A DNA stretch of 64,000 bases from Leclercia pneumoniae (GCF_017348915.1 NZ_CP071383.1:1550001-1614000); one strand, 5' to 3'. Shown: positions 9,539 to 20,543, numbered from the stretch's first letter. Translations and numbers: made by a program. Notes: generated by a model from the letters alone, not told the origin.

Positions 9539-11647
9539 ATGAATTCTCTGTTTGCCAGTACGGCCCGTGGGCTGGAAGAGCTGTTAAAAACTGAACTGGA
9601 AAGTCTGGGCGCGACAGCGTGTCAGGTGGTTCAGGGTGGTGTCCATTTTGAGGGCGACACACGGCTTATTTACCAGAGCCTGATGTGGAGCCGCCTGGCC
9701 TCGCGCATCATGCTGCCGATGAAAGAGTTTAAGGTCTATAGCGATCTCGATCTCTACACCGGCGTACAGATGATCGACTGGACAGAGATCTTTGCGCCGG
9801 GGGCGACCTTTGCGGTGCACTTCAACGGCGTGAATGATGAGATCCGCAACAGCCAGTACGGCGCGCTGCGTGTGAAAGACGCCGTGGTTGACTGTTTTAC
9901 CCGTAAAAATCGTGAGCGCCCGAACGTTGATCGTGAAAACCCCGATCTGCGTATTAACGTGTGGCTGAATAAAGAGACGGCGAGCCTTTCACTGGACATG
10001 AGCGGTGAAGGTCTGCATCAGCGCGGATATCGCGATCGCGCCGGTGCGGCGCCGATCAAAGAAAACCTGGCCGCCGCGATTGTCATGCGTTCTGGCTGGC
10101 AACCGGGCACTCCGCTGCTCGATCCGATGTGTGGTTCAGGTACTCTGCTGATTGAAGCCGCTATGTATGCCACCGATCGTGCGCCGGGTCTGCACCGTGG
10201 CAACTGGGGGTTCAGCGGCTGGGCGCAGCACGATGACGCCATCTGGAAAGAGGTGAAGGCCGAGGCACAGACCCGTGCCCGTGCCGGGCTGGCGGCTTAC
10301 GGTTCGCGTTTCTACGGCTCGGACAGCGACTCCCGCGTCATTGAGCGCGCGCGCAGCAACGCCCGTCGGGCGGGCATTGGCGAGCTTATCGATTTCAACG
10401 TGAAAGACGTGGCGCAGCTGAGCAATCCACTGCCGAAAGGGCCGTACGGCACGGTTATTAGCAACCCGCCTTACGGCGAGCGTCTGGACAGCGAGCCGGC
10501 TTTGATCGCTCTGCACAGCCTGCTGGGCCGGATCATGAAAGATCAGTTTGGCGGCTGGAATCTGTCGCTGTTTAGCGCCTCTCCGGAACTACTGAGCTGC
10601 CTGCAGCTGCGCGCCGACCGCCAGTTCAAAGCCAAAAACGGCCCGCTGGACTGCGTGCAGAAAAACTATCATCTCGCGGAGAAATCTGGCGAAAGCAAGC
10701 CGACCACCGTGGCGGAAGACTACGCGAACCGTCTGCGCAAGAACCTGAAGAAATATGAAAAGTGGGCGAAGCAGGAGGGCATTGAGTGCTATCGCCTGTA
10801 CGACGCCGACCTGCCTGAATACAACGTTGCCGTAGACCGTTACGCCGACTGGGTCATTGTGCAAGAGTATGCGCCACCGAAAACTATCGACGCGCAGAAA
10901 GCCCGCCAGCGTATGCTGGATGTGATTGCGGCAACCATCGGCGTGCTGGGTATTGCCCCGAATAAGCTGGTGCTGAAAACCCGTGAACGCCAGAAAGGTA
11001 AAAATCAGTACCAGAAGATGGGCGAGAAGGGCGATTTCCTGGAAGTGGGAGAATATAACGCGCGCCTGCTGGTCAACCTTACGGACTATCTGGACACTGG
11101 CCTGTTCCTCGATCACCGCATCGCCCGTAAGATGCTGGGCCAGATGAGCAAAGGAAAAGACTTCCTTAATCTCTTCTCCTATACCGGAAGCGCCAGCGTA
11201 CACGCCGGCCTGGGCGGTGCGCGTAGCACCACCACGGTGGACATGTCCCGCACCTATCTGGAGTGGGCTGAACGTAACCTGCGTCTGAATGGCCTGACCG
11301 GCCGCCAGCATCGCCTGATGCAGGCCGATGTACTGGGCTGGCTGCGCGATACCGACGAACAATTCGATCTGATCTTTATCGATCCACCGACGTTCTCCAA
11401 CTCTAAGCGTATGGAGGACTCGTTTGACGTCCAGCGTGACCACCTGCGCCTGATGACCGCCCTGAAGCGCCTGCTGCGCAAAGGTGGCACCATCATGTTC
11501 TCGAACAACAAACGCGGCTTCCGCATGGATCACGACGGCCTGAGCGCTCTGGGGCTGAAAGCTGAAGAGATTAGTCAAAAGACGATCTCTCAGGACTTCG
11601 CCCGTAACCGTCAGATCCACAACTGCTGGCTTATTACCGCCGCCTGA
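9539..11647 (+). CDS. rlmL: 23S rRNA m2G2445 and m7G2069 methyltransferase RlmKL
   Basis: Fused methyltransferase, 702 aa as in E. coli. The N-terminal half holds a THUMP domain and the RlmL module ([14 protein letters not shown] for SAM binding, SNPPYGERL as the N6/N2-type catalytic motif), making m2G2445. The C-terminal half is the RlmK module ([25 protein letters not shown]), making m7G2069. Both sites lie near the peptidyl-transferase centre. It is followed 12 bp later by uup and probably co-transcribed with it. Confidence 0.98.
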   Translation: MNSLFASTARGLEELLKTELESLGATACQVVQGGVHFEGDTRLIYQSLMWSRLASRIMLPMKEFKVYSDLDLYTGVQMIDWTEIFAPGATFAVHFNGVNDEIRNSQYGALRVKDAVVDCFTRKNRERPNVDRENPDLRINVWLNKETASLSLDMSGEGLHQRGYRDRAGAAPIKENLAAAIVMRSGWQPGTPLLDPMCGSGTLLIEAAMYATDRAPGLHRGNWGFSGWAQHDDAIWKEVKAEAQTRARAGLAAYGSRFYGSDSDSRVIERARSNARRAGIGELIDFNVKDVAQLSNPLPKGPYGTVISNPPYGERLDSEPALIALHSLLGRIMKDQFGGWNLSLFSASPELLSCLQLRADRQFKAKNGPLDCVQKNYHLAEKSGESKPTTVAEDYANRLRKNLKKYEKWAKQEGIECYRLYDADLPEYNVAVDRYADWVIVQEYAPPKTIDAQKARQRMLDVIAATIGVLGIAPNKLVLKTRERQKGKNQYQKMGEKGDFLEVGEYNARLLVNLTDYLDTGLFLDHRIARKMLGQMSKGKDFLNLFSYTGSASVHAGLGGARSTTTVDMSRTYLEWAERNLRLNGLTGRQHRLMQADVLGWLRDTDEQFDLIFIDPPTFSNSKRMEDSFDVQRDHLRLMTALKRLLRKGGTIMFSNNKRGFRMDHDGLSALGLKAEEISQKTISQDFARNRQIHNCWLITAA

Positions 11648-11659
11648 AAGGAATAGTAA

Positions 11660-13567
11660 ATGTCATTAATCAGTATGCACGGCGCATGGCTCTCCTTTAG
11701 CGATGCTCCCCTTCTCGATGATACTGAACTGCATATCGAGGATAATGAACGCGTCTGTCTGGTAGGCCGCAACGGCGCGGGTAAATCTACCCTGATGAAG
11801 ATCCTGAACCGTGAACAGGGGCTGGACGATGGTCGTATCGTCTATGAGCAGGATCTTATCGTCTCGCGTCTGCAGCAGGACCCACCGCGTAACGTGGCGG
11901 GCACGGTTTATGATTTCGTTGCGGAAGGGATCTCTGAGCAAGCCGAATACCTGAAGGGCTATCACGACATTTCACATCTGGTGATGACCGATCCGAGCGA
12001 AAAAAATCTCAATGAGATGGCGCGCCTGCAGGAGTTGCTGGATCATCATGGCCTGTGGCAGCTTGAAAACCGCATCACGGAAGTGCTGGAACAGCTCGGT
12101 CTGGATCCGGACATGGAGCTGGCATCGCTCTCCGGCGGCTGGCTGCGTAAAGCGGCGCTTGGCCGGGCGCTGGTAAGCGGCCCGAAAGTGCTGCTGCTGG
12201 ATGAACCGACTAACCACCTGGATATCGAAGCTATCGACTGGCTGGAAGGATTCCTGAAGACCTTTAACGGGACGATTATCTTTATCTCGCATGACCGTTC
12301 GTTTATTCGCAATATGGCTACCCGTATTGTCGATCTCGATCGCGGCAAGCTGGTGACCTATCCGGGCGATTACGACACCTATCTGCTGGAGAAAGAAGAG
12401 AACCTGCGCGTTGAAGAGCTGCAAAATGCCGAGTTTGACCGCAAGCTTGCGCAGGAAGAGGTCTGGATCCGCCAGGGCATCAAAGCCCGTCGTACCCGTA
12501 ATGAAGGCCGCGTACGCGCCCTGAAAGCGATGCGTAACGAACGTAGCCAACGCCGTGAAGTGATGGGCAGTGCCAAAATGCAGGTAGAAGAGGCGGCCCG
12601 TTCCGGGAAGATCGTCTTCGAGCTGGAAAATGTCAATTATCAGGTTGATGGCAAAGTGCTGGTAAACAACTTCACGGCTCAGGTTCAGCGCGGTGACAAA
12701 ATAGCCCTGATCGGCCCTAACGGCTGTGGCAAAACCACGCTGCTGAAATTGATGCTCGGCCAGCTAAAAGCCGACAGCGGCCGGGTCCACTGCGGTACCA
12801 AACTGGAAGTGGCCTACTTTGATCAGCACCGTGCTGAGCTCGATCCTGACAGAACGGTGATGGATAACCTGGCGGAAGGTAAGCAAGAGGTGATGGTAAA
12901 CGGGAAACCGCGCCATGTGCTGGGCTATCTGCAGGACTTCCTCTTCCACCCGAAACGCGCCATGACGCCGGTGCGGGCACTTTCTGGGGGAGAGCGTAAT
13001 CGACTGCTGCTGGCACGTCTGTTCCTGAAACCCAGCAACCTGTTGATCCTCGATGAACCGACGAACGATCTTGATGTGGAAACGCTGGAACTTCTTGAAG
13101 AACTGATTGATAGTTACCAAGGTACTGTGTTGCTGGTCAGCCACGATCGTCAGTTTGTGGACAATACCGTGACCGAGTGCTGGATCTTCGAAGGCGAAGG
13201 CCGTATCGGGCAATATGTCGGGGGGTATCACGATGCCCGCGGGCAGCAGTCTCAATCACAGGCGCTGAAGCAATCTCGCAGCAAAAATGATGCGGAAGCC
13301 GCTGTCACCAAATCCGAAGCGGTAAAAAGAGGCAGCAGTAAGCTAAGCTATAATCTGCAGCGCGAGCTGGAAGGGTTGCCGCAGCGTATGGAAGAGCTGG
13401 AAGCAAACCTTGAAGCCTTGCAGGCCCAGGTCGCCGATGGCGCGTTCTTCAACCAGCCGCATGACCACACTCAAAAAGTCCTGGCGGATCTGGCGCAGGC
13501 TGAGCAGGCGCTGGAAGAAGCATTCGAACGCTGGGAGTACCTTGAGGCTCTGAAAAACGGCGCTTAA
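11660..13567 (+). CDS. uup: ABC-F ATPase Uup
   Basis: Soluble ABC-F protein with two ATPase domains and no membrane segment, 635 aa as in E. coli. First Walker A GRNGAGKST with LSGGW; second Walker A GPNGCGKTT with LSGGERNR. The inter-domain linker is Arg/Lys-rich (from about residue 240), and the last ~80 residues form a coiled coil known to bind DNA. Loss in E. coli raises precise transposon excision; ABC-F members also act on stalled ribosomes. Confidence 0.97.
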   Translation: MSLISMHGAWLSFSDAPLLDDTELHIEDNERVCLVGRNGAGKSTLMKILNREQGLDDGRIVYEQDLIVSRLQQDPPRNVAGTVYDFVAEGISEQAEYLKGYHDISHLVMTDPSEKNLNEMARLQELLDHHGLWQLENRITEVLEQLGLDPDMELASLSGGWLRKAALGRALVSGPKVLLLDEPTNHLDIEAIDWLEGFLKTFNGTIIFISHDRSFIRNMATRIVDLDRGKLVTYPGDYDTYLLEKEENLRVEELQNAEFDRKLAQEEVWIRQGIKARRTRNEGRVRALKAMRNERSQRREVMGSAKMQVEEAARSGKIVFELENVNYQVDGKVLVNNFTAQVQRGDKIALIGPNGCGKTTLLKLMLGQLKADSGRVHCGTKLEVAYFDQHRAELDPDRTVMDNLAEGKQEVMVNGKPRHVLGYLQDFLFHPKRAMTPVRALSGGERNRLLLARLFLKPSNLLILDEPTNDLDVETLELLEELIDSYQGTVLLVSHDRQFVDNTVTECWIFEGEGRIGQYVGGYHDARGQQSQSQALKQSRSKNDAEAAVTKSEAVKRGSSKLSYNLQRELEGLPQRMEELEANLEALQAQVADGAFFNQPHDHTQKVLADLAQAEQALEEAFERWEYLEALKNGA

Positions 13568-13584
13568 GTAAATATGGAGCCAGA

Positions 13585-14850
13585 ATGTGTGAACATCACC
13601 ATGCCGACAGGCACATTTTATGCTCACAGTGTGACCTGCTCGTGGCGCTCCCGGCGCTTGAGCATGGTCATAAAGCGGCATGCCCCCGCTGCGGGACAAC
13701 GCTGACAACCGAGTGGGACGCACCGCGCCAGCGTCCCACCGCGTATGCGGTTGCAGCCCTGTTTATGCTGCTGCTCTCTAACCTGTTCCCGTTCATCTAT
13801 ATGAAGGTCGGGGGTATCACCAGCGAAGTCGAACTGCTGGAGATCCCCCGCGTTATGTTCAGCGAAGATTATGCCAGCCTCGGCACCTTCTTCTTGTTGT
13901 TCGTTCAACTGGTGCCGGCGTTCTGTTTGGTGGTCATTTTGCTGCTGGTAAATCGCGTCAAAATGCCCCTGAGCGTAAAGATTTTGCTGGCGCGGATCCT
14001 CTTCCAGCTGAAAAGCTGGGGAATGGCTGAAATTTTCCTCGCCGGGGTGCTGGTCAGTTTCGTGAAGCTCATGGCTTACGGTGATGTGGGGGTCGGCAGC
14101 AGCTTTATTCCCTGGTGTCTGTACTGTGTACTGCAGTTGCGCGCTTTCCAGTGCGTGGATCGCCGCTGGGCATGGGACGATATCGCTCCTGCGCCAGCGC
14201 TCCCGCATGCGCCGCAGGTGGGCGTTCCCGGAATTCGCCAGGGTCTGCGCTCATGTCCTTGCTGTACGGCGATTTTACCGGCCGATCAGCGAGTCTGCCC
14301 GCGTTGTGGCACTAAAGGGCATGTCCGGCGCAAAAACAGCATTCAGTGGACGCTGGCGCTGCTCTTTACCTCCATCATGCTCTATCTCCCTGCCAATATT
14401 CTGCCGATCATGATTACCGATCTGCTTGGCGACAAGATGCCCTCGACCATTATGGCCGGGGTTGTTCTGCTGTGGGGGGAGGGGTCGTATCCCGTGGCAC
14501 TGGTTATTTTTATTGCCAGTATTATGGTGCCGACCCTGAAGATGATTGCGATTGGCTGGCTCTGCTGGGATGCAAATGGGCACGGACAACGTGACAGCGA
14601 ACGGATGCACCTGATTTATGAAGTCGTCGAGTTTGTCGGCCGGTGGTCCATGATAGACGTGTTTGTCATTGCAGTTTTATCGGCGTTGGTGCGCATAGGG
14701 GGATTGATGAATATCTATCCCGCTCTGGGAGCGCTGATGTTTGCATTGGTCGTGATTATGACCATGTTTGCGGCCCTGACCTTCGACCCTCGTTTATCGT
14801 GGGATCGTGAACCAGAGCCAGACCATGAGGATAATAAAAAGCATGGATAA
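13585..14850 (+). CDS. pqiA: Intermembrane lipid transport protein PqiA
   Basis: Inner-membrane component of the PqiABC envelope lipid transport system, induced by paraquat through SoxRS in E. coli. It is 421 aa (E. coli 417). It contains two repeats, each starting with a zinc-ribbon-like cysteine module (CSQCDLL...CPRCGTT and CPCCTAI...CPRCGTK) followed by about four transmembrane helices. It begins 17 bp after uup. Its last codons overlap the start of pqiB. Confidence 0.96.
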   Translation: MCEHHHADRHILCSQCDLLVALPALEHGHKAACPRCGTTLTTEWDAPRQRPTAYAVAALFMLLLSNLFPFIYMKVGGITSEVELLEIPRVMFSEDYASLGTFFLLFVQLVPAFCLVVILLLVNRVKMPLSVKILLARILFQLKSWGMAEIFLAGVLVSFVKLMAYGDVGVGSSFIPWCLYCVLQLRAFQCVDRRWAWDDIAPAPALPHAPQVGVPGIRQGLRSCPCCTAILPADQRVCPRCGTKGHVRRKNSIQWTLALLFTSIMLYLPANILPIMITDLLGDKMPSTIMAGVVLLWGEGSYPVALVIFIASIMVPTLKMIAIGWLCWDANGHGQRDSERMHLIYEVVEFVGRWSMIDVFVIAVLSALVRIGGLMNIYPALGALMFALVVIMTMFAALTFDPRLSWDREPEPDHEDNKKHG

Positions 14851-16480
14851 CAAAAGTGGAGAGGCGAAAGTGCAGAAGGTTAAACACTGGTCGCCGGTCT
14901 GGATCTTCCCCATCGTGACTGCGCTAATCGGTGCCTGGATCCTGTTTTATCATTACAGCCACCAGGGACCAGAAGTCACCCTTATTACCACTAACGCAGA
15001 GGGCATTGAGGGGGGTAAAACCACCATTAAAAGCCGTAGCGTAAACGTGGGCGTAGTGGAAAGTGCGACGCTGACCGACGATTTGACCCATGTCGAAATT
15101 AAAGCGCGCCTGAATGCCGGTATGGAAAAGGTGCTTCAGGGCGACTCCGTTTTTTGGGTCGTTAAGCCGCAGGTTGGCCGCGAGGGCATTAGCGGCCTGG
15201 GGACACTGCTTTCCGGGGCCTATATTGAGCTGCAGCCGGGAACCAAAGGCGGGCAAAAAAATGAGTATCAGCTTCTGGATTCTCCGCCCCTTGCGCCACC
15301 TGATGCCAAGGGTATCCGCGTCATTCTCGACAGCAATAAAGCCGGGCAGCTGAGTCCGGGTGACCCGGTACTGTTCCGGGGCTATCGCGTCGGTTCGGTC
15401 GAAACCAGCACCTTTGATACGCAAAAACGCACCATAAGCTATCAACTGTTTATCAATGCGCCAAACGATCGTCTGGTGACCAGTAATGTGCGTTTCTGGA
15501 AGGATAGCGGTATCGCCGTCGATTTGACCTCGGCCGGTATGCGGGTTGAAATGGGCTCGCTCACCACGCTGTTTGGCGGCGGCGTCAGCTTTGATGTGCC
15601 GGAAGGGCAAGAGCTGGGTCAGCCTGTTGCGGAGAAAAGCGCCTTTAAGCTGTTCGACGACCAGAAATCGATACAGGATGCGCTCTACACCGATCACATC
15701 GATTACCTGATGTTCTTCAAAGACTCTGTCCGCGGTCTGCAGCCGGGCGCGCCGGTAGAATTCCGGGGTATCCGCCTGGGTACGGTTGGTCAGGTTCCCT
15801 TCTTTGTACCGGGACTGAAACAGGTGCTGGATGACGACTACCGTATTCCGGTGCTCATCCGCATTGAGCCGGAACGTCTGATCAACCAGATTGGTGAAGA
15901 TCAGGATATCGGGACGCATATTACCGAGCTGATGAACCGTGGTCTGCGCGGCTCGCTGAAGACCGGTAATCTGGTGACCGGCGCGCTCTATGTAGATATG
16001 GATTTCTATCCGAAAGCGCCAGCCATTACCGGAATGCGGGAGTTTGGCGGGTATAAAATCATCCCAACCATGAGCAGCGGGCTGGCGCAGATCCAGCAGC
16101 GCCTGATGGATACGCTGGATAAGATTAACAATCTGCCGTTGAACCCGATGCTTGAAGCGGCCACGCATTCTCTGAATGAGAGCCAGGCCACGATGCGTCG
16201 TCTGCAGACCACGCTGGATAATCTGAATAAGCTCACTGCCAGCCAGTCGATGCAGCAGCTACCTCAGGATATGCAGAAAACGCTGCGCGAGCTAAATCGC
16301 AGCATGCAGGGCTTCCAGCCAGGCTCCGCCGCGTATAACAAGATGGTGGCGGATATGCAGCGCCTCGATCAGGTATTGCGTGAACTCCAGCCAGTGCTGA
16401 AGACGTTGAATACGAAGAGCAACGCGCTGGTCTTTGAAGCGAAAGATCAAAAGGACCCTGAGCCGAAGGGGGCTAAATAA
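14843..16480 (+). CDS. pqiB: MCE-domain lipid transport protein PqiB
   Basis: Periplasm-spanning protein anchored by one N-terminal helix (residues about 17-37). It carries three MCE domains and a C-terminal helical region that forms the lipid tunnel between the inner and outer membranes. With the start at ATG 14843 the protein is 545 aa, close to the E. coli 546; in-frame starts at 14807 and 14825 would add 12 or 6 residues not present in the family. The chosen ATG overlaps the pqiA stop by 8 bp. Confidence 0.95.
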   Translation: MDNKSGEAKVQKVKHWSPVWIFPIVTALIGAWILFYHYSHQGPEVTLITTNAEGIEGGKTTIKSRSVNVGVVESATLTDDLTHVEIKARLNAGMEKVLQGDSVFWVVKPQVGREGISGLGTLLSGAYIELQPGTKGGQKNEYQLLDSPPLAPPDAKGIRVILDSNKAGQLSPGDPVLFRGYRVGSVETSTFDTQKRTISYQLFINAPNDRLVTSNVRFWKDSGIAVDLTSAGMRVEMGSLTTLFGGGVSFDVPEGQELGQPVAEKSAFKLFDDQKSIQDALYTDHIDYLMFFKDSVRGLQPGAPVEFRGIRLGTVGQVPFFVPGLKQVLDDDYRIPVLIRIEPERLINQIGEDQDIGTHITELMNRGLRGSLKTGNLVTGALYVDMDFYPKAPAITGMREFGGYKIIPTMSSGLAQIQQRLMDTLDKINNLPLNPMLEAATHSLNESQATMRRLQTTLDNLNKLTASQSMQQLPQDMQKTLRELNRSMQGFQPGSAAYNKMVADMQRLDQVLRELQPVLKTLNTKSNALVFEAKDQKDPEPKGAK

Positions 16481-17046
16481 TGAAAAAATGGTTATTGATC
16501 GCCGCCGCAGCAGTGCTGACTGCCTGTAGCTCGGGTAGCGACAACAAGAGCTATTACCAGTTGCCGCTGGCTAGCCAAACGGGAGGCAACAACATGGCCA
16601 GCCAGGGTAACCGCTTACTGTGGGTAGAACAGGTCGCGGTGCCGGATTATCTGGCAGGTAATGGCGTGGTTTATCAAACCAGCGATGTTAAGTATGTCAT
16701 CGCAACGAATAATCTGTGGGCAAGCCCGCTTGATCAGCAGTTGCGCAATTCGCTGGTGGCGAACCTCAGCAGCCAGTTACCTGGCTGGGTTGTTGCTTCG
16801 CAGCCTCTGGGTAGCGATCAGGATACGCTTAACGTCAATGTGACCGGTTTTCACGGGCGCTATGACGGGCGCGTGATTATCAGTGGCGAATGGCTGGTTA
16901 ACCATCAGGGACAGCTAATTAAACGTCCTTTCCATCTGGAGCTGAAACAGCAGAACGATGGCTACGAAGAGATGGTGAAGGTGCTCGGGCAGGGCTGGGC
17001 GCAGGAAGCCAAAAGCATCGCCAGTGAGATTTCACGCTTGCCATAA
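16480..17046 (+). CDS. pqiC: Outer-membrane lipoprotein PqiC
   Basis: Lipoprotein partner of PqiB at the outer membrane, 188 aa (E. coli 187). The signal peptide MKKWLLIAAAAVLTAC ends in the lipobox LTAC with acylated Cys16. Translation is coupled to pqiB by a TAATG overlap. Last gene of the rlmL-uup-pqiABC run. Confidence 0.95.
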   Translation: MKKWLLIAAAAVLTACSSGSDNKSYYQLPLASQTGGNNMASQGNRLLWVEQVAVPDYLAGNGVVYQTSDVKYVIATNNLWASPLDQQLRNSLVANLSSQLPGWVVASQPLGSDQDTLNVNVTGFHGRYDGRVIISGEWLVNHQGQLIKRPFHLELKQQNDGYEEMVKVLGQGWAQEAKSIASEISRLP

Positions 17047-17062
17047 GTAAAATTCATTATCC

Positions 17063-17102
17063 AAAACCGCAATCTGCCTCTCGCTGATTGCGGTTTTTTT
17101 TT
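17063..17102 (+). terminator. Terminator of pqiC
   Basis: AAAACCGCAATC pairs perfectly with GATTGCGGTTTT and is followed by a run of T, 17 bp after the pqiC stop. Confidence 0.9.
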
Positions 17103-17300
17103 GATGGTATCTCAGTCTGTTACTTGTGCCGCATCACAGATTTTGTACAAACGAACTTCCGTATAGTTCACATTTATGACACTGGCGTGAATTTTGCGCA
17201 TTGACGCTGGGCTTTATTCGCGGTATTCGTTAGATGTGATTGCACATTTAGTAATCACTGTTTTCTTTTCCACCAGATCAAATAATGAGGGAAACGAGGC

Positions 17301-17468
17301 ATGAAGAGACAGAAACGAGATCGCCTTGAAAGGGCTCATCAACGTGGTTATCAGGCTGGCATCGCCGGACGTTCTAAAGAAATGTGTCCCTATCAGACCT
17401 TAAATCAAAGGTCGCAATGGTTAGGGGGCTGGCGAGAAGCCATCGGAGACAGGGCAGTACTTGCTTGA
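17301..17468 (+). CDS. rmf: Ribosome modulation factor
   Basis: Small basic protein (55 aa) that converts stationary-phase 70S ribosomes to inactive 100S dimers together with Hpf. Translation from ATG 17301 gives MKRQKRDRLERAHQRGYQAG and ends DRAVLA; only a few C-terminal residues differ from E. coli RMF. GAGGGAAACGAGG precedes the ATG. The 254-bp region upstream contains the pqiC terminator and must hold the rmf promoter, but no convincing -10/-35 pair stood out. Confidence 0.97.
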   Translation: MKRQKRDRLERAHQRGYQAGIAGRSKEMCPYQTLNQRSQWLGGWREAIGDRAVLA

Positions 17469-17483
17469 TAGCGTCTCTTTAAA

Positions 17484-17515
17484 AAAGAAACCTCCGCATT
17501 GCGGAGGTTTCGCCT
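17484..17515. terminator. Terminator between rmf and fabA
   Basis: An 11-bp perfect stem GAAACCTCCGC / GCGGAGGTTTC (17487-17511). On the minus strand it is followed by six T residues, so it best fits fabA; rmf may share it. Confidence 0.8.
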
Positions 17516-17535
17516 TTAACGCCTTCAGTCAGCAA

Positions 17536-18054
17536 TTAGAAAGCTGACGTATCCTGGAACAGGCCGACCTTCAGGTCGGTTGCGCCGTAAATCAGACGAC
17601 CGTCTACCAGCACTTCACCATCTGCCAGGCCCATAATCAGACGACGGTTCACAACGCGTTTGAAGTGAATACGGTAGGTCACTTTCTTCGCAGTTGGCAG
17701 AACCTGACCGGTGAATTTCACTTCGCCCACGCCCAGCGCGCGGCCTTTACCTTCGCCACCCAGCCAGCCGAGGTAGAAACCAACCAGCTGCCACATCGCG
17801 TCGAGGCCCAGGCAGCCTGGCATTACCGGGTCGCCAATAAAGTGGCAACCGAAGAACCACATGTCCGGGTTGATATCGAGTTCTGCTTCTACGTAACCCT
17901 TATCGAAGTTGCCGCCGGTTTCCGTCATCTTCACGACACGGTCCATCATCAGCATGTTCGGGGCCGGTAACTGTGGGCCTTTCGCGCCAAACAGTTCACC
18001 GCGACCAGAGGCAAGAAGATCTTCTTTTGTATAGGATTCGCGTTTATCTACCAT
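17536..18054 (-). CDS. fabA: 3-hydroxydecanoyl-ACP dehydratase/isomerase
   Basis: Cytoplasmic hot-dog-fold enzyme of type II fatty acid synthesis that dehydrates 3-hydroxydecanoyl-ACP and isomerises trans-2 to cis-3-decenoyl-ACP, the branch point to unsaturated fatty acids. It is 172 aa. The active-site pair is His71 ([14 protein letters not shown]) and Asp85 (GLDAMWQ). The promoter region carries clear FadR and FabR sites, as in E. coli. Confidence 0.98.
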   Translation of the reverse strand: MVDKRESYTKEDLLASGRGELFGAKGPQLPAPNMLMMDRVVKMTETGGNFDKGYVEAELDINPDMWFFGCHFIGDPVMPGCLGLDAMWQLVGFYLGWLGGEGKGRALGVGEVKFTGQVLPTAKKVTYRIHFKRVVNRRLIMGLADGEVLVDGRLIYGATDLKVGLFQDTSAF

Positions 18055-18092
18055 GTTCTCAGTAAGCCTTATTTTAGTGAAGGACGCAGGAT

Positions 18093-18110
18093 AGCTAACA
18101 CGTGTACGCT
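18093..18110. promoter_or_regulatory. FabR operator of fabA
   Basis: AGCTAACACGTGTACGCT is an 18-bp near-palindrome; its reverse complement reads AGCGTACACGTGTTAGCT, the form of the E. coli fabA/fabB FabR site. It lies about 40 bp upstream of the fabA start. Confidence 0.7.
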
Positions 18111-18111
18111 G

Positions 18112-18128
18112 AACAAGTCCGATCAGTT
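18112..18128 (-). promoter_or_regulatory. FadR activator site of fabA
   Basis: Minus-strand AACTGATCGGACTTGTT matches the FadR consensus AACTGGTCNGACNTGTT at all but one specified base. It sits directly upstream of the FabR box, the position where FadR activates fabA in E. coli, and overlaps the ycbZ stop codon. Confidence 0.75.
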
Positions 18129-19883
18129 TGGACTAAACCATCCCAACCAGCGCAGCGGCCACGGATAACGATGACGAGACTCCTGCTGAGTCGCCTGGGC
18201 GATGCGTTCCTGAATGGTCTGCATGAGCGTTGTCTGCCCCTCGCCATCCCATATCAGGTTTGTGAGTAAGGGTAGCGCATCCGCAATATCTTCAATCGCC
18301 CAGAGGGAGAATTGTTCCTCTTCCACTGCCTTCAGCACATCCTGGCTGAGGCTCAGGTGACGCACGTTTGCCAGCGGAATGATCACACCCTGTTTGCCGT
18401 TCAGACCACGCTGCTGACAAACCGTGAAGAAGCCTTCAATCTTCTCATTGAGGCCGCCTACTGGTTGGGCACGACCAAACTGATCCACTGAGCCGGTTAT
18501 GGCGATACTCTGGTTAACTGGCACGTCGGCCAGCGCGCTAATCAGGGCACACAGCTCGGCCATGGAGGCGCTATCGCCATCTACTTCGCTATACGATTGT
18601 TCAAAAGTCAGCGAGGCAGTGAAGGGGATCTGCTGCTCAAGCTGTAGCTCTGACATCAGATAGGCCTGCATGATCATCATGCCTTTAGCATGAATATTAC
18701 CGCCCAGTTCCGCTTTGCGCTCGATGTCGATAAATTCGCCATCGCCAATATGCACAACGCAGCTGATGCGTGAAGGTTCGCCAAAGGCGCGCGGATGGCC
18801 CGGGAATTCAATCACCGACAGGGCATTGATCTGCCCGACACGTTCACCTTCCGTTTCGACCAGGATCTGATCAAGCAGGATTTCATCCTGCATCCGGTCA
18901 GCAAGATACCCTTCACGCCATTGGCGTTGCAAAAGCATCTGGCTCAATTGCTCACCAGTGAAGAAGGCATCCGGCGTTAAAGCGGCCACTTCACGGAGTT
19001 GCTTACCCAGCCACAGAGGGCAGAGGGGCAAGGTCTCTTGATCGCCCGTGTAACGGACGGCTTCACGAATCAGCACTGGCCAGGCATCAGGGGCAGGGAC
19101 AGGTAGACCAGCACTTTCGGCCAGGGCGTTTACCCATAAACACCATTGCTGCATCTCTTCTGCATCAGCAATCTGAATGTTGTCTTCAAATTCGCTGTAA
19201 ATGGCCTGATCGGCCAACTCCGGCTCCATCTCCTGGAAATCGGCCAGTGCTTCGCGATCACCCACCAGGACCACTTTTAATGACAGCGGCATAGAAGGAA
19301 CGGAGACCGGAAGTGGACGAGACTCGTCAAAACCGACCCAATCAAAGCGCTGCTGGCTCACTATATTCTTTAAACGCATCCACAAGAGCGGCTGGGCCAG
19401 CAGGGTACGCAGGGAGATGAGCAAGACACCGCCATTGGCCTGGTGCACCAGACCCGGCTGGAGGCTGACCTCACCATTAAACTGACGCAAGCAGCCAAAA
19501 AGCTGTTCAGCCTCTACCCAACCGGCCGTTGTAACACCGCCAGTGACCGCAAAACGGCCATCTGCAATCTCAGTGGGGGTAAAGGTGATAGTCGTGCCGT
19601 TGACGCAATACGTACCGCCAGAGACGGCGTCATTCTCCGGCAATAACTGCCGCATGGCATCCGCCAGCAGGTTGAGATACTCCGCTTCATCCGGTGCCTT
19701 CAGCAACATAAAAGGCGACGTTGCCCAGGGGCTTAACGCCTGCTCCATTGCGTAATGCAAACGTGGCTGCGTATCGCTTAATGCGGATTCGTCTTCTTTC
19801 GCGAGATCGGGCTGTGCAAACAGTTCTTGATAGCTATCGGTATCCGGAACCAGGTCACGCCATGCTAATTTCGTAATCGTCAA
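18123..19883 (-). CDS. ycbZ: Lon-like protease YcbZ (LonH)
   Basis: Putative ATP-independent or ATPase-degenerate Lon-family protease, 586 aa as in E. coli. The C-terminal third is a Lon proteolytic domain with the Ser-Lys dyad: Ser in [11 protein letters not shown] and Lys in [10 protein letters not shown]. No intact Walker A is obvious in the N-terminal region. Substrates are poorly known. Upstream of fabA on the same strand, with matP divergent. Confidence 0.93.
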   Translation of the reverse strand: MTITKLAWRDLVPDTDSYQELFAQPDLAKEDESALSDTQPRLHYAMEQALSPWATSPFMLLKAPDEAEYLNLLADAMRQLLPENDAVSGGTYCVNGTTITFTPTEIADGRFAVTGGVTTAGWVEAEQLFGCLRQFNGEVSLQPGLVHQANGGVLLISLRTLLAQPLLWMRLKNIVSQQRFDWVGFDESRPLPVSVPSMPLSLKVVLVGDREALADFQEMEPELADQAIYSEFEDNIQIADAEEMQQWCLWVNALAESAGLPVPAPDAWPVLIREAVRYTGDQETLPLCPLWLGKQLREVAALTPDAFFTGEQLSQMLLQRQWREGYLADRMQDEILLDQILVETEGERVGQINALSVIEFPGHPRAFGEPSRISCVVHIGDGEFIDIERKAELGGNIHAKGMMIMQAYLMSELQLEQQIPFTASLTFEQSYSEVDGDSASMAELCALISALADVPVNQSIAITGSVDQFGRAQPVGGLNEKIEGFFTVCQQRGLNGKQGVIIPLANVRHLSLSQDVLKAVEEEQFSLWAIEDIADALPLLTNLIWDGEGQTTLMQTIQERIAQATQQESRHRYPWPLRWLGWFSPN

Positions 19884-20068
19884 AGTTGATGTTTTTTAGT
19901 CAGATGTAAAACGATGGATTATACCGTAAGGCTCAGGCTCTGCCCACGAAGGAATAGGAGTTTCACGCGGTGAATCTCATCTGGCGGTCACAGGCGTTGA
20001 TTTCTTTTCAGCAGATTGGCAAAAAACTGATATTCTGGACAGAGTTACACGGTCACATTGGGATCGCA

Positions 20069-20521
20069 ATGAAATATCAACAACTGGAAAATCTCGAAAG
20101 CGGCTGGAAATGGAAGTACCTGGTCAAAAAACACCGCGAAGGAGAATTGATAACTTGCTACCTTGAAGCCAGTGCGGCGAAAGAAGCGGTAGATTTATTG
20201 TTGACCCTCGAGAATGACCCCGTTCGGGTTAACGGCTGGATTGAACGCCATATCAACCCCACACTGCTGAACCGCATGAAGCAGACTATCCGCGCGCGGC
20301 GTAAACGGCATTTTAATGCTGAACATCAGCATACCCGTAAGAAGTCGATCGATCTGGAATTTTTAGTCTGGCAGCGTCTGGCGGGGCTGGCTCAACGTCG
20401 GGGGAAAACCTTGTCTGAGACCATTGTTCAGCTTATTGAAGATGCTGAACATAAAGAAAAATACGCCAGCAAGATGTCGACGCTGAAGACCGATCTGCAG
20501 GCATTGCTGGGCAAAAAATAG
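20069..20521 (+). CDS. matP: Ter macrodomain organiser MatP
   Basis: Ribbon-helix-helix/coiled-coil DNA-binding protein (150 aa) that binds matS sites in the replication terminus and links that region to the divisome through ZapB. Start ATG 20069 gives the family N-terminus [18 protein letters not shown] and the E. coli length; the open frame extends 33 codons further upstream but is not conserved. The DNA-binding region includes [20 protein letters not shown]. No matS site (GTGACRNYGTCAC) was found by eye, but the scan was not exhaustive. Confidence 0.96.
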   Translation: MKYQQLENLESGWKWKYLVKKHREGELITCYLEASAAKEAVDLLLTLENDPVRVNGWIERHINPTLLNRMKQTIRARRKRHFNAEHQHTRKKSIDLEFLVWQRLAGLAQRRGKTLSETIVQLIEDAEHKEKYASKMSTLKTDLQALLGKK

Positions 20522-20543
20522 CGTTAGCTTTTTCGCAGGCAAT

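Noticed and set aside
10589-11620. 343-codon open frame antisense to rlmL
   Set aside because: Shadow of the rlmL coding sequence.
14924-16168. 414-codon open frame antisense to pqiB
   Set aside because: pqiB is clearly the gene; the antisense product has no signal, motif or ribosome-binding site.
17245-17270. TGTGATTGCACA upstream of rmf as a CRP site
   Set aside because: The half-sites are only about 2 bp apart instead of 6.
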